From assembly GCF_002159555.1 (NCBI RefSeq), contig NZ_NFIV01000005.1, positions 62,001 to 126,000 on the forward strand: a stretch of DNA of 64,000 bases, in the 5' to 3' direction. Both the position numbers and the translations under genes were made by a program. The DNA is from Muribaculum sp. An289. GTDB lineage: Bacteria; Bacteroidota; Bacteroidia; Bacteroidales; UBA932. The notes under the pieces are model-generated. The model worked only from the letters and a program-made list of their open reading frames with translations. It searched no databases and was not told the DNA's origin. Of this stretch, positions 43,028 through 51,230 are shown in pieces (the stretch's first letter is position 1; every line of letters starts with the position of its first letter).

Positions 43028-43096
43028 GAATCCGGGCGGACATTTTCTCCGAATCCGGGCGGATGATTTCTCTGAATCCGGGCGGATGATTTTGCT
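43028..43096 (+). repeat. 23-bp tandem repeats upstream of a DUF4143 ATPase gene
   Basis: Three units beginning GAATCCGGGCGGA start at 43028, 43051 and 43074 (23-bp period, little divergence). The array ends 33 bases before ATG 43130, so it covers the expected promoter region. Confidence 0.8.
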
Positions 43097-43129
43097 AATT
43101 CAAATAAAATTAGTAATTTGGCCGCCGTT

Positions 43130-44404
43130 ATGGAAAAGATTGATTATTTACCGAGACTAATAGACAGGAAAATTGAATCGTTGCTTGAAACTTTTGGCGC
43201 GATATGTATAGAAGGGCCGAAATGGTGCGGTAAGACCTGGACCGGAATGTACCATAGTAATAGCAGTGTAATGCTTGGAGATCCTGCCGGGAATTTTCAG
43301 AACCGTCAGTTGGCGATGTTAAATCCGTCTTTGGTCTTGGAAGGGGCGCCCCCACGATTGGTAGATGAATGGCAGGAAGTACCGCAATTGTGGGACGCTG
43401 TCAGATATTATGCCGATCAAAATGGCGAGAAAGGTTTATTTATCATGACAGGTTCATCTAACCCTCAATATAAAGGAGTGATGCATAGTGGTACGGGAAG
43501 GATTGCACGAGCGAAAATGAGGCCTATGTCCCTGTATGAGTCCGGAGATTCTGACGGTAAAGTGTCATTGACCGACTTGTTCAATAATACACAGAAAGAT
43601 GTGATTACTGGAGAAATAAGTCTTGGAAGGCTTATTGAACTGACAGTGAGGGGAGGATGGCCGGCTGCGCTGGACATATCATCTGACAATGCGGCTGAAA
43701 TTTCAAAATCATATATCGATTCAATAATCAACAACGATATCGGAAGAGTAACGGACAGGAAGCATGACAGATACAAGATAGAACTGCTTCTTAAATCCTT
43801 GGCAAGAAATGAAAGTTCGACTGCAACCAACAACAGGCTGATACAGGATATAAGCGAAGTTGATTCACATACGATTAACAAAGAAACGCTGTCGGAATAT
43901 CTTGAAGTTCTTGAAAGACTGTTTCTTATAGAAAATATAAAGCCGTTTTCCCCTGAATTGCGTTCCGGAACAAGGGTAAAACAAGCGAAAAAGCGCCATT
44001 TTACAGACCCTTCGTTGGCTTGTGCTTTGCTTGGGGCGAATGAGAAAAAACTGTTCGGGGATTTGAACACATTCGGTTTTATGTTTGAATCATTATGCGA
44101 GAGGGATCTTCTGACATACGCTGAAGCCATATCCGGTGAACTTACGCATTTTCAGGATTATTCCAATAATGAAATAGATGCCGTCATACAATCGGATGAT
44201 GGAAGATGGGGTTGTTTTGAAATCAAACTTGGAATGAACCAAGTGGACAAAGCAGCGGCAAACCTGCTGAAAATGAATGATTTTTTTAAGAATAACAGTT
44301 CTTCATCCCCTGCATTCCTTGCCGTAATATGCGGAATGACGTCCGCTGCTTACAGAAGACCGGACGGAGTATATGTGATTCCGATAACTTCTTTAAGACC
44401 TTAA
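43130..44404 (+). CDS. AAA family ATPase with DUF4143 domain (third)
   Basis: The product has 424 residues from ATG 43130; an upstream TTG at 43118 is possible. Walker A GPKWCGKT (29-36), Walker B-like RLVDEWQEVPQLWDAVR, LFIMTGSSNP sensor segment, GRIARAKMRPMSLYESG, then DUF4143 with a winged-helix region (about 225-280) and a nuclease-like core NEIDAVIQSDDGRWGCFEIKLG (about 347-368). It is of the longer DUF4143 type with the GPKWCGKT P-loop, distinct from the two other copies here, so the three were probably gained independently. Tandem repeats and a 192-bp element precede it. Confidence 0.85.
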   Translation: MEKIDYLPRLIDRKIESLLETFGAICIEGPKWCGKTWTGMYHSNSSVMLGDPAGNFQNRQLAMLNPSLVLEGAPPRLVDEWQEVPQLWDAVRYYADQNGEKGLFIMTGSSNPQYKGVMHSGTGRIARAKMRPMSLYESGDSDGKVSLTDLFNNTQKDVITGEISLGRLIELTVRGGWPAALDISSDNAAEISKSYIDSIINNDIGRVTDRKHDRYKIELLLKSLARNESSTATNNRLIQDISEVDSHTINKETLSEYLEVLERLFLIENIKPFSPELRSGTRVKQAKKRHFTDPSLACALLGANEKKLFGDLNTFGFMFESLCERDLLTYAEAISGELTHFQDYSNNEIDAVIQSDDGRWGCFEIKLGMNQVDKAAANLLKMNDFFKNNSSSSPAFLAVICGMTSAAYRRPDGVYVIPITSLRP

Positions 44405-44478
44405 TAGGCGAATCGATTTCTAAATAAATTTGCATTGCTCTCGGCTTCTGCGTAAGTTTGAGAAAAATTTGGATAATT

Positions 44479-44604
44479 ATGGAAGACGATAAAAAAGAAC
44501 GCCTCCCCGAAACCGACGAGGTCGTGGAAAATGAGGAACAGGAACGTAAGAAAGAGGAAGAATTGATGAAAATGTGCATCATAACCAATATGTTGGCTCA
44601 ATAA
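44479..44604 (+). CDS. Small highly charged protein of 41 residues
   Basis: ATG 44479 to TAA 44604 encodes MEDDKKERLPETDEV..., a strongly acidic/basic helix-former rich in Glu and Lys, ending in a hydrophobic MKMCIITNMLAQ. Ten bases separate its stop from the galM ATG, so translation may be coupled. No family is recognised. The compact open frame with biased codon use and the tight spacing support a real gene; it could also be a leader frame controlling galM. Confidence 0.5.
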   Translation: MEDDKKERLPETDEVVENEEQERKKEEELMKMCIITNMLAQ

Positions 44605-44614
44605 AAAGTCCGAT

Positions 44615-45694
44615 ATGGTAACAATAGAAACAACGCCTTGGGGCAAAGGGCCCGAAGGAGAAGAAATACATCTTTATAAGATGACAAACGTCACCGGGGC
44701 TTCGGTCGTACTTTCCGAGACAGGTGCAGGGATAGTGGAAATCAATGTTCCCGACAAAGAAGGGAGAATAGCCAATGTCGCTTTGGGTTATGCCAGAGCG
44801 GAGGACTATTTCAACGACGGCCCTTGCATGGGAAAGGTGCCGGGAAGGTACGCAAACAGGATAGCCGGGGCAATGTTCGTCCTTGACGGGAAGGAATACA
44901 GGCTTCTTTCGGACAAGGCGGACTTTCAGTTGCACGGCGGCCCCGGAGGATACGCGGACAGGATATGGAAAGGGCGCGTATCGGACAATGGGGTCGAATT
45001 CCTTTTGGAAGACCCTGACGGGAAAAACGGTTATCCCGGCAATGTGGAGGTACTTGCCCGTTACGAATGGGATGACGAATGCCGCTTGACATTGAGCCTC
45101 AGGGCGCACAGCGATGCTCCTACTGTAATCAACCTTACCAATCATGCGTATTTCAACCTTAAAGGCGAGGGGAACGGGGATATATTGGACCACCGTCTCA
45201 CTCTCAATGCTTCGGATTTCGTAGTGACGGATTCCAATCTCGTACCTACGGGCGAAATAGCTTCGGTTGCCGGCACTCCGATGGATTTTACAACGCCGAA
45301 AGAGATAGGCCGCGATATAGCCATGGATTTTCCGGCACTGAAATCAGGCAAAGGTTATGATTCTTGCTGGGTCATAGACGGCCGTCCGGGAGAACTGAGC
45401 CTTGCAGCCCGTCCGGGAGAACTGAGCCTTGCAGCCCGTCTGGAAGAACGGCAGTCCGGCCGCGTATTGGAAGTCCTGACTACGCAGCCCGGAGTACAGG
45501 TCTACACCGGCAACTGGCTGGACGGCTGCCCGAAAGGCAGGGGCGGTGCGGAATACCACGACTATTACGGGGTGGCTCTGGAATGCCAGCACCTTCCCGA
45601 TTCTCCTAACCATCCGGATTTTCCTTCCACGGTGTTGAGGCCCGGAGAAGAGTTCAATGAATTGATAATTTACAGGTTTTCGGCAAAAGGATAA
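44615..45694 (+). CDS. galM: Aldose 1-epimerase
   Basis: Galactose mutarotase interconverts alpha and beta anomers and feeds galactokinase. It has 359 residues, slightly long. Seen: [15 protein letters not shown] and [10 protein letters not shown] near the N-terminus, [14 protein letters not shown] (catalytic His region, about 108-121), [16 protein letters not shown] with the second His (about 171-186), and the final [10 protein letters not shown], where the family's catalytic Glu is nearby. An in-frame 27-bp duplication encodes RPGELSLAA twice (about 257-274) in a surface loop. thyA follows 11 bp downstream. Confidence 0.92.
   Translation: MVTIETTPWGKGPEGEEIHLYKMTNVTGASVVLSETGAGIVEINVPDKEGRIANVALGYARAEDYFNDGPCMGKVPGRYANRIAGAMFVLDGKEYRLLSDKADFQLHGGPGGYADRIWKGRVSDNGVEFLLEDPDGKNGYPGNVEVLARYEWDDECRLTLSLRAHSDAPTVINLTNHAYFNLKGEGNGDILDHRLTLNASDFVVTDSNLVPTGEIASVAGTPMDFTTPKEIGRDIAMDFPALKSGKGYDSCWVIDGRPGELSLAARPGELSLAARLEERQSGRVLEVLTTQPGVQVYTGNWLDGCPKGRGGAEYHDYYGVALECQHLPDSPNHPDFPSTVLRPGEEFNELIIYRFSAKG
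45383..45436 (+). repeat. 27-bp in-frame duplication inside galM
   Basis: The unit starting CGTCCGGGAGAACTGAGCC begins at 45383 and again at 45410 with perfect identity. It adds nine residues (RPGELSLAA) without shifting the frame; a partly similar third unit begins CGTCTGGAAGAACGG. Confidence 0.85.
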
Positions 45695-45705
45695 TTTTAA
45701 TACAG

Positions 45706-46500
45706 ATGAAACAGTATTTGGATTTGCTCCGGCATGTCAGGGAGCACGGTGTCCTGAAACATGACCGCACCGGAGTCGGGACGAAAAGCGTTTTCGGTTA
45801 TCAGATGAGATTCGACCTTTCCGAAGGTTTTCCGCTGCTTACCACGAAAAAAGTGCATCTGCGTTCAATCATATATGAACTGCTCTGGTTCATTTCCGGC
45901 GACACCAACATCAAGTACCTGCATGACCACGGGGTTTCGATTTGGGACGAATGGGCGGATGAAAACGGAGACCTCGGTCCGGTGTACGGACATCAGTGGC
46001 GTGCATGGCCGACTCCTGACGGAAAGACCATCGACCAGTTGTCCGCCGTTGTGGATTCGTTGAAACATAACCCCGATTCACGCCGCCATATCATTTCGGC
46101 TTGGAATGTCGCGGAGGTGGACAGGATGGCCCTTCCTCCATGCCATACGCTTTTCCAGTTTTACGTAGCCGACGGGCGGCTTTCCTGCCAGCTTTATCAG
46201 AGAAGCGCGGATTTGTTCCTCGGAGTGCCTTTCAACATAGCTTCCTACGCCCTGCTTACCATGATGATGGCGCAGGTATGCGGCTATAAGGCTGGGGACT
46301 TCGTACACACTTTCGGGGATGCGCACATATATCTGAATCATTTCGAACAGGTGGATTTGCAGCTTTCGCGGGAACCGCGCCCGCTTCCTGTAATGAAAAT
46401 CAATCCTGACGTGAAGGACATATTTTCATTCAAATATGAAGATTTCACCCTTGAGGGCTACGACCCTTGGCCTGCAATAAAGGCCCCTGTGGCGGTATAG
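45706..46500 (+). CDS. thyA: Thymidylate synthase
   Basis: Converts dUMP to dTMP with methylenetetrahydrofolate, producing dihydrofolate. It has 264 residues, the same length as the E. coli enzyme. Catalytic Cys146 in [13 protein letters not shown], folate/dUMP residues [35 protein letters not shown] and [11 protein letters not shown]. folA, which recycles its dihydrofolate product, is 31 bp downstream, a functional operon. Confidence 0.97.
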   Translation: MKQYLDLLRHVREHGVLKHDRTGVGTKSVFGYQMRFDLSEGFPLLTTKKVHLRSIIYELLWFISGDTNIKYLHDHGVSIWDEWADENGDLGPVYGHQWRAWPTPDGKTIDQLSAVVDSLKHNPDSRRHIISAWNVAEVDRMALPPCHTLFQFYVADGRLSCQLYQRSADLFLGVPFNIASYALLTMMMAQVCGYKAGDFVHTFGDAHIYLNHFEQVDLQLSREPRPLPVMKINPDVKDIFSFKYEDFTLEGYDPWPAIKAPVAV

Positions 46501-46531
46501 TTTTGTCTCATAGCTAATCTGAAAAATAAGG

Positions 46532-47071
46532 ATGTCTTATAAAAATTTGAAAATCAACATCATCGTTGCTCTGGCGGACAATCTCGCCATAGGCCGCGGC
46601 AACGACATGCCATGGCATTTGTCGGAGGATTTGAAATATTTCAAGAAGACTACTTCGGGCCATACCGTGATAATGGGGCGCAGGACTTTCGAGTCGATAG
46701 GCCGCCCTCTGCCCGGGAGGCGCAATATCGTAATTACCAGGAAACCAGAGGGAAATGGACTGGCTGCAAGGGAAGGCATCGAATGTGTGCCGTCCCTGAC
46801 GGCGGCTTTCGGCAAATGTATAGAAACCGGTAGCGGAGCTTCGATACAGGAAGTGTTCGTCATCGGAGGCGGAAGCGTTTATGCCCAGGCTTTGGAGTAC
46901 GCGGACAGGCTTTATCTGACCCGCGTAAGGGCGGATATAAAGGATGCCGATACTTTTTTCCCCTCTATTCCTGAAAAACAATGGAAAACCGTTTCCTCAT
47001 CCCCTGAAATGAGGGACGGGGAAACTGGTTTCATGTTCAACTTCGAGGTTCTGGAGCGTTCCGGCGATTGA
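46532..47071 (+). CDS. folA: Dihydrofolate reductase
   Basis: NADPH-dependent reduction of dihydrofolate to tetrahydrofolate. It has 179 residues. Seen: NIIVALADNLAIGRGNDMPW with the conserved Trp and GxGN loop, LKYFKKTTSGHTVIMGRRTF, SIGRPLPGRRNIVITR and VFVIGGGSVYAQAL. Follows thyA. Its 3' end overlaps by 35 bp the 3' end of the convergent YfhO-like gene, so the two transcripts have antisense tails. Confidence 0.96.
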   Translation: MSYKNLKINIIVALADNLAIGRGNDMPWHLSEDLKYFKKTTSGHTVIMGRRTFESIGRPLPGRRNIVITRKPEGNGLAAREGIECVPSLTAAFGKCIETGSGASIQEVFVIGGGSVYAQALEYADRLYLTRVRADIKDADTFFPSIPEKQWKTVSSSPEMRDGETGFMFNFEVLERSGD

Positions 47072-49523
47072 TTTTTCTGCCGACGCCCATGAAAACGATG
47101 GAGCCGGCCAGTATGATAATCAGTATTCCCGAGGTGGCCATGCTTATCCGGTCTCCTTTCACGAATGATTCCGGTTCGAATTCGAATACTATTTCGTGTT
47201 CTCCGGCAGGGATGTCCAGGGCGCGCAGAAGATAGTTCGCACACAGTATCTCAGTTTCATTCCCGTCGATATATGCTTTCCAGCCGGCCGGATAATATAT
47301 CTCGCTGAAAACCGCCAGTCCTCCTTCCGCGTTTTCAGACACGTATTTCAATCTCTTAGGGGAATATTCCGTAAGCGTTATCGTGGATGCCGGTTGTTCC
47401 TGTAGGGCGTTTGTCGTTTCCGGCAGATTCGCTTTCGGGCCGGCGGTCAATACAGCATCGGTGCTCAAATCAATGTTCCCAAGTGCATCGAGGGCCTCGG
47501 CCGGAGAGCTGGCGACGGAGGTATTCCTGACAAACCATGCGTTGCCCGCGGCCCATGGATTCTTTAATGGAAGCATGTTCCCGTCTATTATAAGGTATTT
47601 GCAGTTGAGCATGGACAGGACCGGGCTGTACGGTAGGCGTTCCTGGGCCTGCTCTATCGAGCCGCATTGCCCTATAACCGAATAGACGGCGTTTATCTCC
47701 GGTATGAGATAATTTTCGATGAGGTTCTGGTAGCTGCTGAGTTTCGCCGCACTGTATCCGCCTATGTTTTTATGATAATAACTTGCAAAGGAACTGTTGA
47801 AAATGTCGCTTCCCAAATCGATTACCCTGTAGTATGGCTCCGGATCCTGTAGGATATAGGTGTCGACAGGCCTCTGCCTCAGCTGTGCCTGGTATGTGGT
47901 TTTGCTTACAAAATGATTGTCGTTCAGATATCTTTTGTCGACTCCCCACAGGTCGAACAGTACCAATAAGGCAATAATCCCGTATGCGTAATTCGTTTTC
48001 TTTGAAGGTATGAAAATCATCGTTCCCGCCGTGATAATGATTAGTGCGGCTGTCCTGAGGGCATCGCTCCTGAGCAGGGATATTCGGTCCGCCCTGAGTG
48101 CGGCGGCGAGTTCATTGCCGTATTGTGCATCTGCCGGTGAGGTGAAATTTCCGGCAATGCCCGGGAAGATGCACAGTACCAATGCAATGCCGGCCGTTAT
48201 GCCTGCTGCGGCATACAGGCTTTTCATGTATTTCTTCCTGTCGTTGAAAAATTCGCAAAGTCCCATTACGGCCAGCAGCGGAGTGGTGATTTGCAGAATC
48301 ACCAAGGCCATCGAGACAGTCCTGAATTTGTTGTAGAACGGAAGGATTTCATACATCAGTTTTGTGAAGCCCATGATATGCGAGCCCCATGCAAGAAGTA
48401 TGGCGAACAGCGATACGGCAAGAAGCCACCATTTCCGTCTGTCCTTCGAGATAATCAGTCCGAGCAGTGCGAGCATTACTATGACGGCTCCGAGGTACAT
48501 TGGCCCTACGGTGAACGGTTGCGGGCCCCAGTACAGTGGAAGGTTGTTCATCATCGAGTCGATGTTTCCTGCATTGGCGCGTTTCAGAAGGGCGTATGTG
48601 TCGGAATTGTTTCCGAGAGCTCCTGCGGACGAACCTCCGTTGAAATTAGGTATAAGAAGATTCGGCGTTTCGTTGACTCCGTAGGACCAGGAAGTGGCGT
48701 ATGCGAGGTCGAGCCCGTCTTTTTCATCATTGTTTTCAAGCCCCGAGCCTCCGCGAATCGAGTATTCCGTATATTCCAACAGAGGGAGCAGTTTATTCGA
48801 TACCGTGGCGATTCCGCAGACTCCGATGACGAGGAGGAGCAGCGAGGCCGTGGCGAACCGCTTGAAATATTTTTCCTTTATCGAAAGGACAAGCTCGGTT
48901 ATCGCGTAAGCCAGGACGATTATGGCAAGATAATAGGTTATCTGCGGGTGGTTGGGCTGGATTTGCAGTGAAAGCGCGATACCGAACAGGGCGGCTCCGA
49001 GCAACTGGGCCGGGATGCCCTTTGCCTTGTAGGTATATACGAGGGCCGCAAGCACCCACGGCATGTAAGCGATGGCGAGCATCTTCGTATTGTGTCCGGC
49101 CTGGATTATCTGTATATTGTATGAGCAGAGCGTGATGGCTATGGCGCCGAGCACGGCGATGCTTTTCCTGTATCCGAACGAGAGCATCAGCAGAAAACCT
49201 CCCAGAAGCGAGATGAAAAGGTAGCTTCCGGGCCTTGTCTTGTCGAGTATGGGATTAATGTAGCCCAGCAGATTGCCTTCAGTATTCGCATAGAACGAAA
49301 CGTTGGGCATTCCGGAAAACATCGAGTTGCTCCATCTTGTCTTGTCACCGGGGTGCGAGGCATTGTAGTCGGATGTTTCCTTGGATGCCTCCAGCCACGC
49401 TACCCTGTCGTGCTGGTATATTACCTTGTCTCCGAGCAGCTGTGGTGCGAAGCCGAATGCGATTGCAGCGAAAAGCAATATTATGCCCACGTATGCGAGC
49501 GCCTTTTTATAGTTCTCTTTCAT
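47037..49523 (-). CDS. YfhO-like multispan membrane protein
   Basis: The product has 828 residues with about a dozen predicted membrane helices in the first two thirds (for example ALAYVGIILLFAAIAFGF, YLFISLLGGFLLMLSFGY, MYLGAVIVMLALLGLII). A soluble C-terminal beta domain (about 560-790) with EIYYPAGWKAYIDGNETEI and AGEHEIVFEFEPESF, and a final helix, follow. This is the YfhO family (GT-C-like fold), linked in Firmicutes to glycosylation of lipoteichoic acid; in Bacteroidetes the role is unknown but probably sugar transfer to an envelope polymer. Its start overlaps the end of the upstream glycosyltransferase gene by 17 bp, supporting a common pathway. Confidence 0.85.
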   Translation of the reverse strand: MKENYKKALAYVGIILLFAAIAFGFAPQLLGDKVIYQHDRVAWLEASKETSDYNASHPGDKTRWSNSMFSGMPNVSFYANTEGNLLGYINPILDKTRPGSYLFISLLGGFLLMLSFGYRKSIAVLGAIAITLCSYNIQIIQAGHNTKMLAIAYMPWVLAALVYTYKAKGIPAQLLGAALFGIALSLQIQPNHPQITYYLAIIVLAYAITELVLSIKEKYFKRFATASLLLLVIGVCGIATVSNKLLPLLEYTEYSIRGGSGLENNDEKDGLDLAYATSWSYGVNETPNLLIPNFNGGSSAGALGNNSDTYALLKRANAGNIDSMMNNLPLYWGPQPFTVGPMYLGAVIVMLALLGLIISKDRRKWWLLAVSLFAILLAWGSHIMGFTKLMYEILPFYNKFRTVSMALVILQITTPLLAVMGLCEFFNDRKKYMKSLYAAAGITAGIALVLCIFPGIAGNFTSPADAQYGNELAAALRADRISLLRSDALRTAALIIITAGTMIFIPSKKTNYAYGIIALLVLFDLWGVDKRYLNDNHFVSKTTYQAQLRQRPVDTYILQDPEPYYRVIDLGSDIFNSSFASYYHKNIGGYSAAKLSSYQNLIENYLIPEINAVYSVIGQCGSIEQAQERLPYSPVLSMLNCKYLIIDGNMLPLKNPWAAGNAWFVRNTSVASSPAEALDALGNIDLSTDAVLTAGPKANLPETTNALQEQPASTITLTEYSPKRLKYVSENAEGGLAVFSEIYYPAGWKAYIDGNETEILCANYLLRALDIPAGEHEIVFEFEPESFVKGDRISMATSGILIIILAGSIVFMGVGRKINRRNAPEPRS

Positions 49524-50832
49524 TATTATTTTCTTTTGTCGTTATTATCCTGTCCATAAGTCCCGCCATTTTTTTTGCGAGTTCCGACCTTTCGTATTTC
49601 ATGACTTCCGTCCTGTCGGTATCTTCGGTTTTCCCGTTGTCCCTGAATTCCTTCCAGAGTCTGATGATTTCGTCTCTCAGGCTGTCGGTCTCTTCCCATC
49701 CGAAGGTTTTTCCGCATCCGCTCCTTCTCAGTATTTCCGCCATCGCCCCGTCAGGATTACCTATCCCTATAATCGGACGTCCCGAAGCCAGATATTCGAA
49801 CAGTTTTCCCGGGAGCACGGCCTTGTATTCCGGTTCATTGCGCAGCGGAAGTATCAGCAGGGAAGCCCCTGTCTGTTCATAATTGGCCGTTTTGTGCGGT
49901 ACGTACCCAAGGTTGTCTACCCGCAGGCCGGCAGCCTGTATTGACTCGATAATCTGATTGTCCGTTTTTCCGGCGAGCCTGATGCGCAGTTTCCGTGAAA
50001 ATTCGCTGTCTTCCCGGCACAGGGCGCCCAGGATTTTCCATAGGTTCTCCGGGTTTCCGTCCGCTGCAAAAAGTCCGGTGTGGACAATGTCGAAATATGC
50101 GAAATCCGCTTTTCTGTCTTCCGGAAAATCCTTCCTGTCCCAGCCGTTGGTTATCAGTTCCACGGGGGTGGATGTCTTTTTCATGAAATCCTGCTGGACG
50201 ATAGGGGAAACGGCTACTACAGTGTCCGCTTCGTCAAGTACGTTTTTTTCGAGCCTGAGATGCTTTTTCCTTACATAACCGCACATCGGGATATGTTTGA
50301 AGTAAAATATTTCTGTCCAGGGGTCTCTGAAGTCGGCTATCCACGGAAGTCCGGTTTCGCGTTTCAGGTTCCGTCCGATAAGGTGCATCGAATTGGGTGG
50401 GCCTGTAGAAATTATGACGTCTACCGGATGTTCCTTGATGTATTTCTTTAAAAATCTGACAGAAGGCCTTATCCATAGGCATCTCGGATCCGGGACGAAG
50501 AAGTTTCCGCGCACGAACATCGAGAGCCGTTGTACCGGAGATTTGTCGGCTGAGGCGCTTACGATATTGACTTCCTTGGCAATCCCTTTCCCCCCGGTGA
50601 ATTTCCTGTATATTCCGTAAGGCTCTGTGATATGTGTCTTTATGATTTCTGTACCGGCAGGTATCTCATCGAGGAGGCTCTCGTCGACTACAAGCTGTTC
50701 CGGGTTCTCAGGTGTATAAATGACCGGTTCCCACCCGAATTTAGGCAGAAGTTCGGCAAATTTCAGCCATCTCTGCACTCCGGAGCCTCCGGTCGGCGGC
50801 CAATAATATGTAATGACAAGCGCTCTTTTCAT
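49507..50832 (-). CDS. Glycosyltransferase, GT4-like
   Basis: The product has 441 residues. GT-B fold: N-terminal YYWPPTGGSGVQRWLKFAELLPKFGW donor/acceptor start, VIISTGPPNSMHLIGRNLKRETG, WIADFRDPWTEIF, then a C-terminal nucleotide-sugar domain with VHTGLFAADGNPENLWKIL and LPGKLFEYLASGRPIIGIG. It lacks a signal peptide, so it is cytoplasmic or membrane-associated. The YfhO-like gene overlaps its 3' end, so both may act on the same surface glycan. Substrate unknown. A TATATTTG box on the minus strand at 50854-50861 may be its promoter. Confidence 0.85.
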   Translation of the reverse strand: MKRALVITYYWPPTGGSGVQRWLKFAELLPKFGWEPVIYTPENPEQLVVDESLLDEIPAGTEIIKTHITEPYGIYRKFTGGKGIAKEVNIVSASADKSPVQRLSMFVRGNFFVPDPRCLWIRPSVRFLKKYIKEHPVDVIISTGPPNSMHLIGRNLKRETGLPWIADFRDPWTEIFYFKHIPMCGYVRKKHLRLEKNVLDEADTVVAVSPIVQQDFMKKTSTPVELITNGWDRKDFPEDRKADFAYFDIVHTGLFAADGNPENLWKILGALCREDSEFSRKLRIRLAGKTDNQIIESIQAAGLRVDNLGYVPHKTANYEQTGASLLILPLRNEPEYKAVLPGKLFEYLASGRPIIGIGNPDGAMAEILRRSGCGKTFGWEETDSLRDEIIRLWKEFRDNGKTEDTDRTEVMKYERSELAKKMAGLMDRIITTKENNNEREL

Positions 50833-50956
50833 TCCGAGTGATTAAAATATTTACAAATATAGGGAACAACTGTTAACCTTGAAAAATTTTTACTAACTTT
50901 GACTGTCCTCCTTCGGGAAACCCTTTTTTCGGGTGCTGCCGCCCTGAAAACCATAA

Positions 50957-51124
50957 TGCATACGGGGCTTTGGTAATAATACGAAAGCAACAGAGGCTTT
51001 CAATGCGGCAAATCCTGATTATCCTGTAACTGTCGTGGATATGGTAAAAGATTTTGCCGACATTCTTTCGGGAGTGTATGCAGGCAGTACGGAATTGGAG
51101 CCTGGAATTTTAAATATGATTTGA
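50957..51124 (+). pseudogene. Possible gene remnant upstream of mutS
   Basis: An open frame of about 55 codons without an initial ATG reads GFGNNTKATEAFNAANPDYP... VVDMVKDFADILSGVYAGS... ILNMI and then stops. Composition looks protein-like and codon use resembles the neighbours. A 27-residue version could start at ATG 51041. I do not recognise the family. It is either the 3' remnant of a lost gene or a small gene; the rest of the 398-bp gap contains only the mutS promoter region. Confidence 0.3.
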
Positions 51125-51197
51125 ATGATATTTTATGATTGGAGGGGCGTTACCGTTCCGGGATCCCCCCTTTTTACGTATCCTTGGAAAATTTTGT

Positions 51198-51205
51198 TAC
51201 ATTTG
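51198..51205 (+). promoter_or_regulatory. Candidate -7 box for mutS
   Basis: TACATTTG, 25 bases before ATG 51231. It lies inside the longer frame that begins at 51135, supporting the shorter start. Confidence 0.45.
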
Positions 51206-51230
51206 TGATGTTTTTGGTGCGTTCGTAGCT

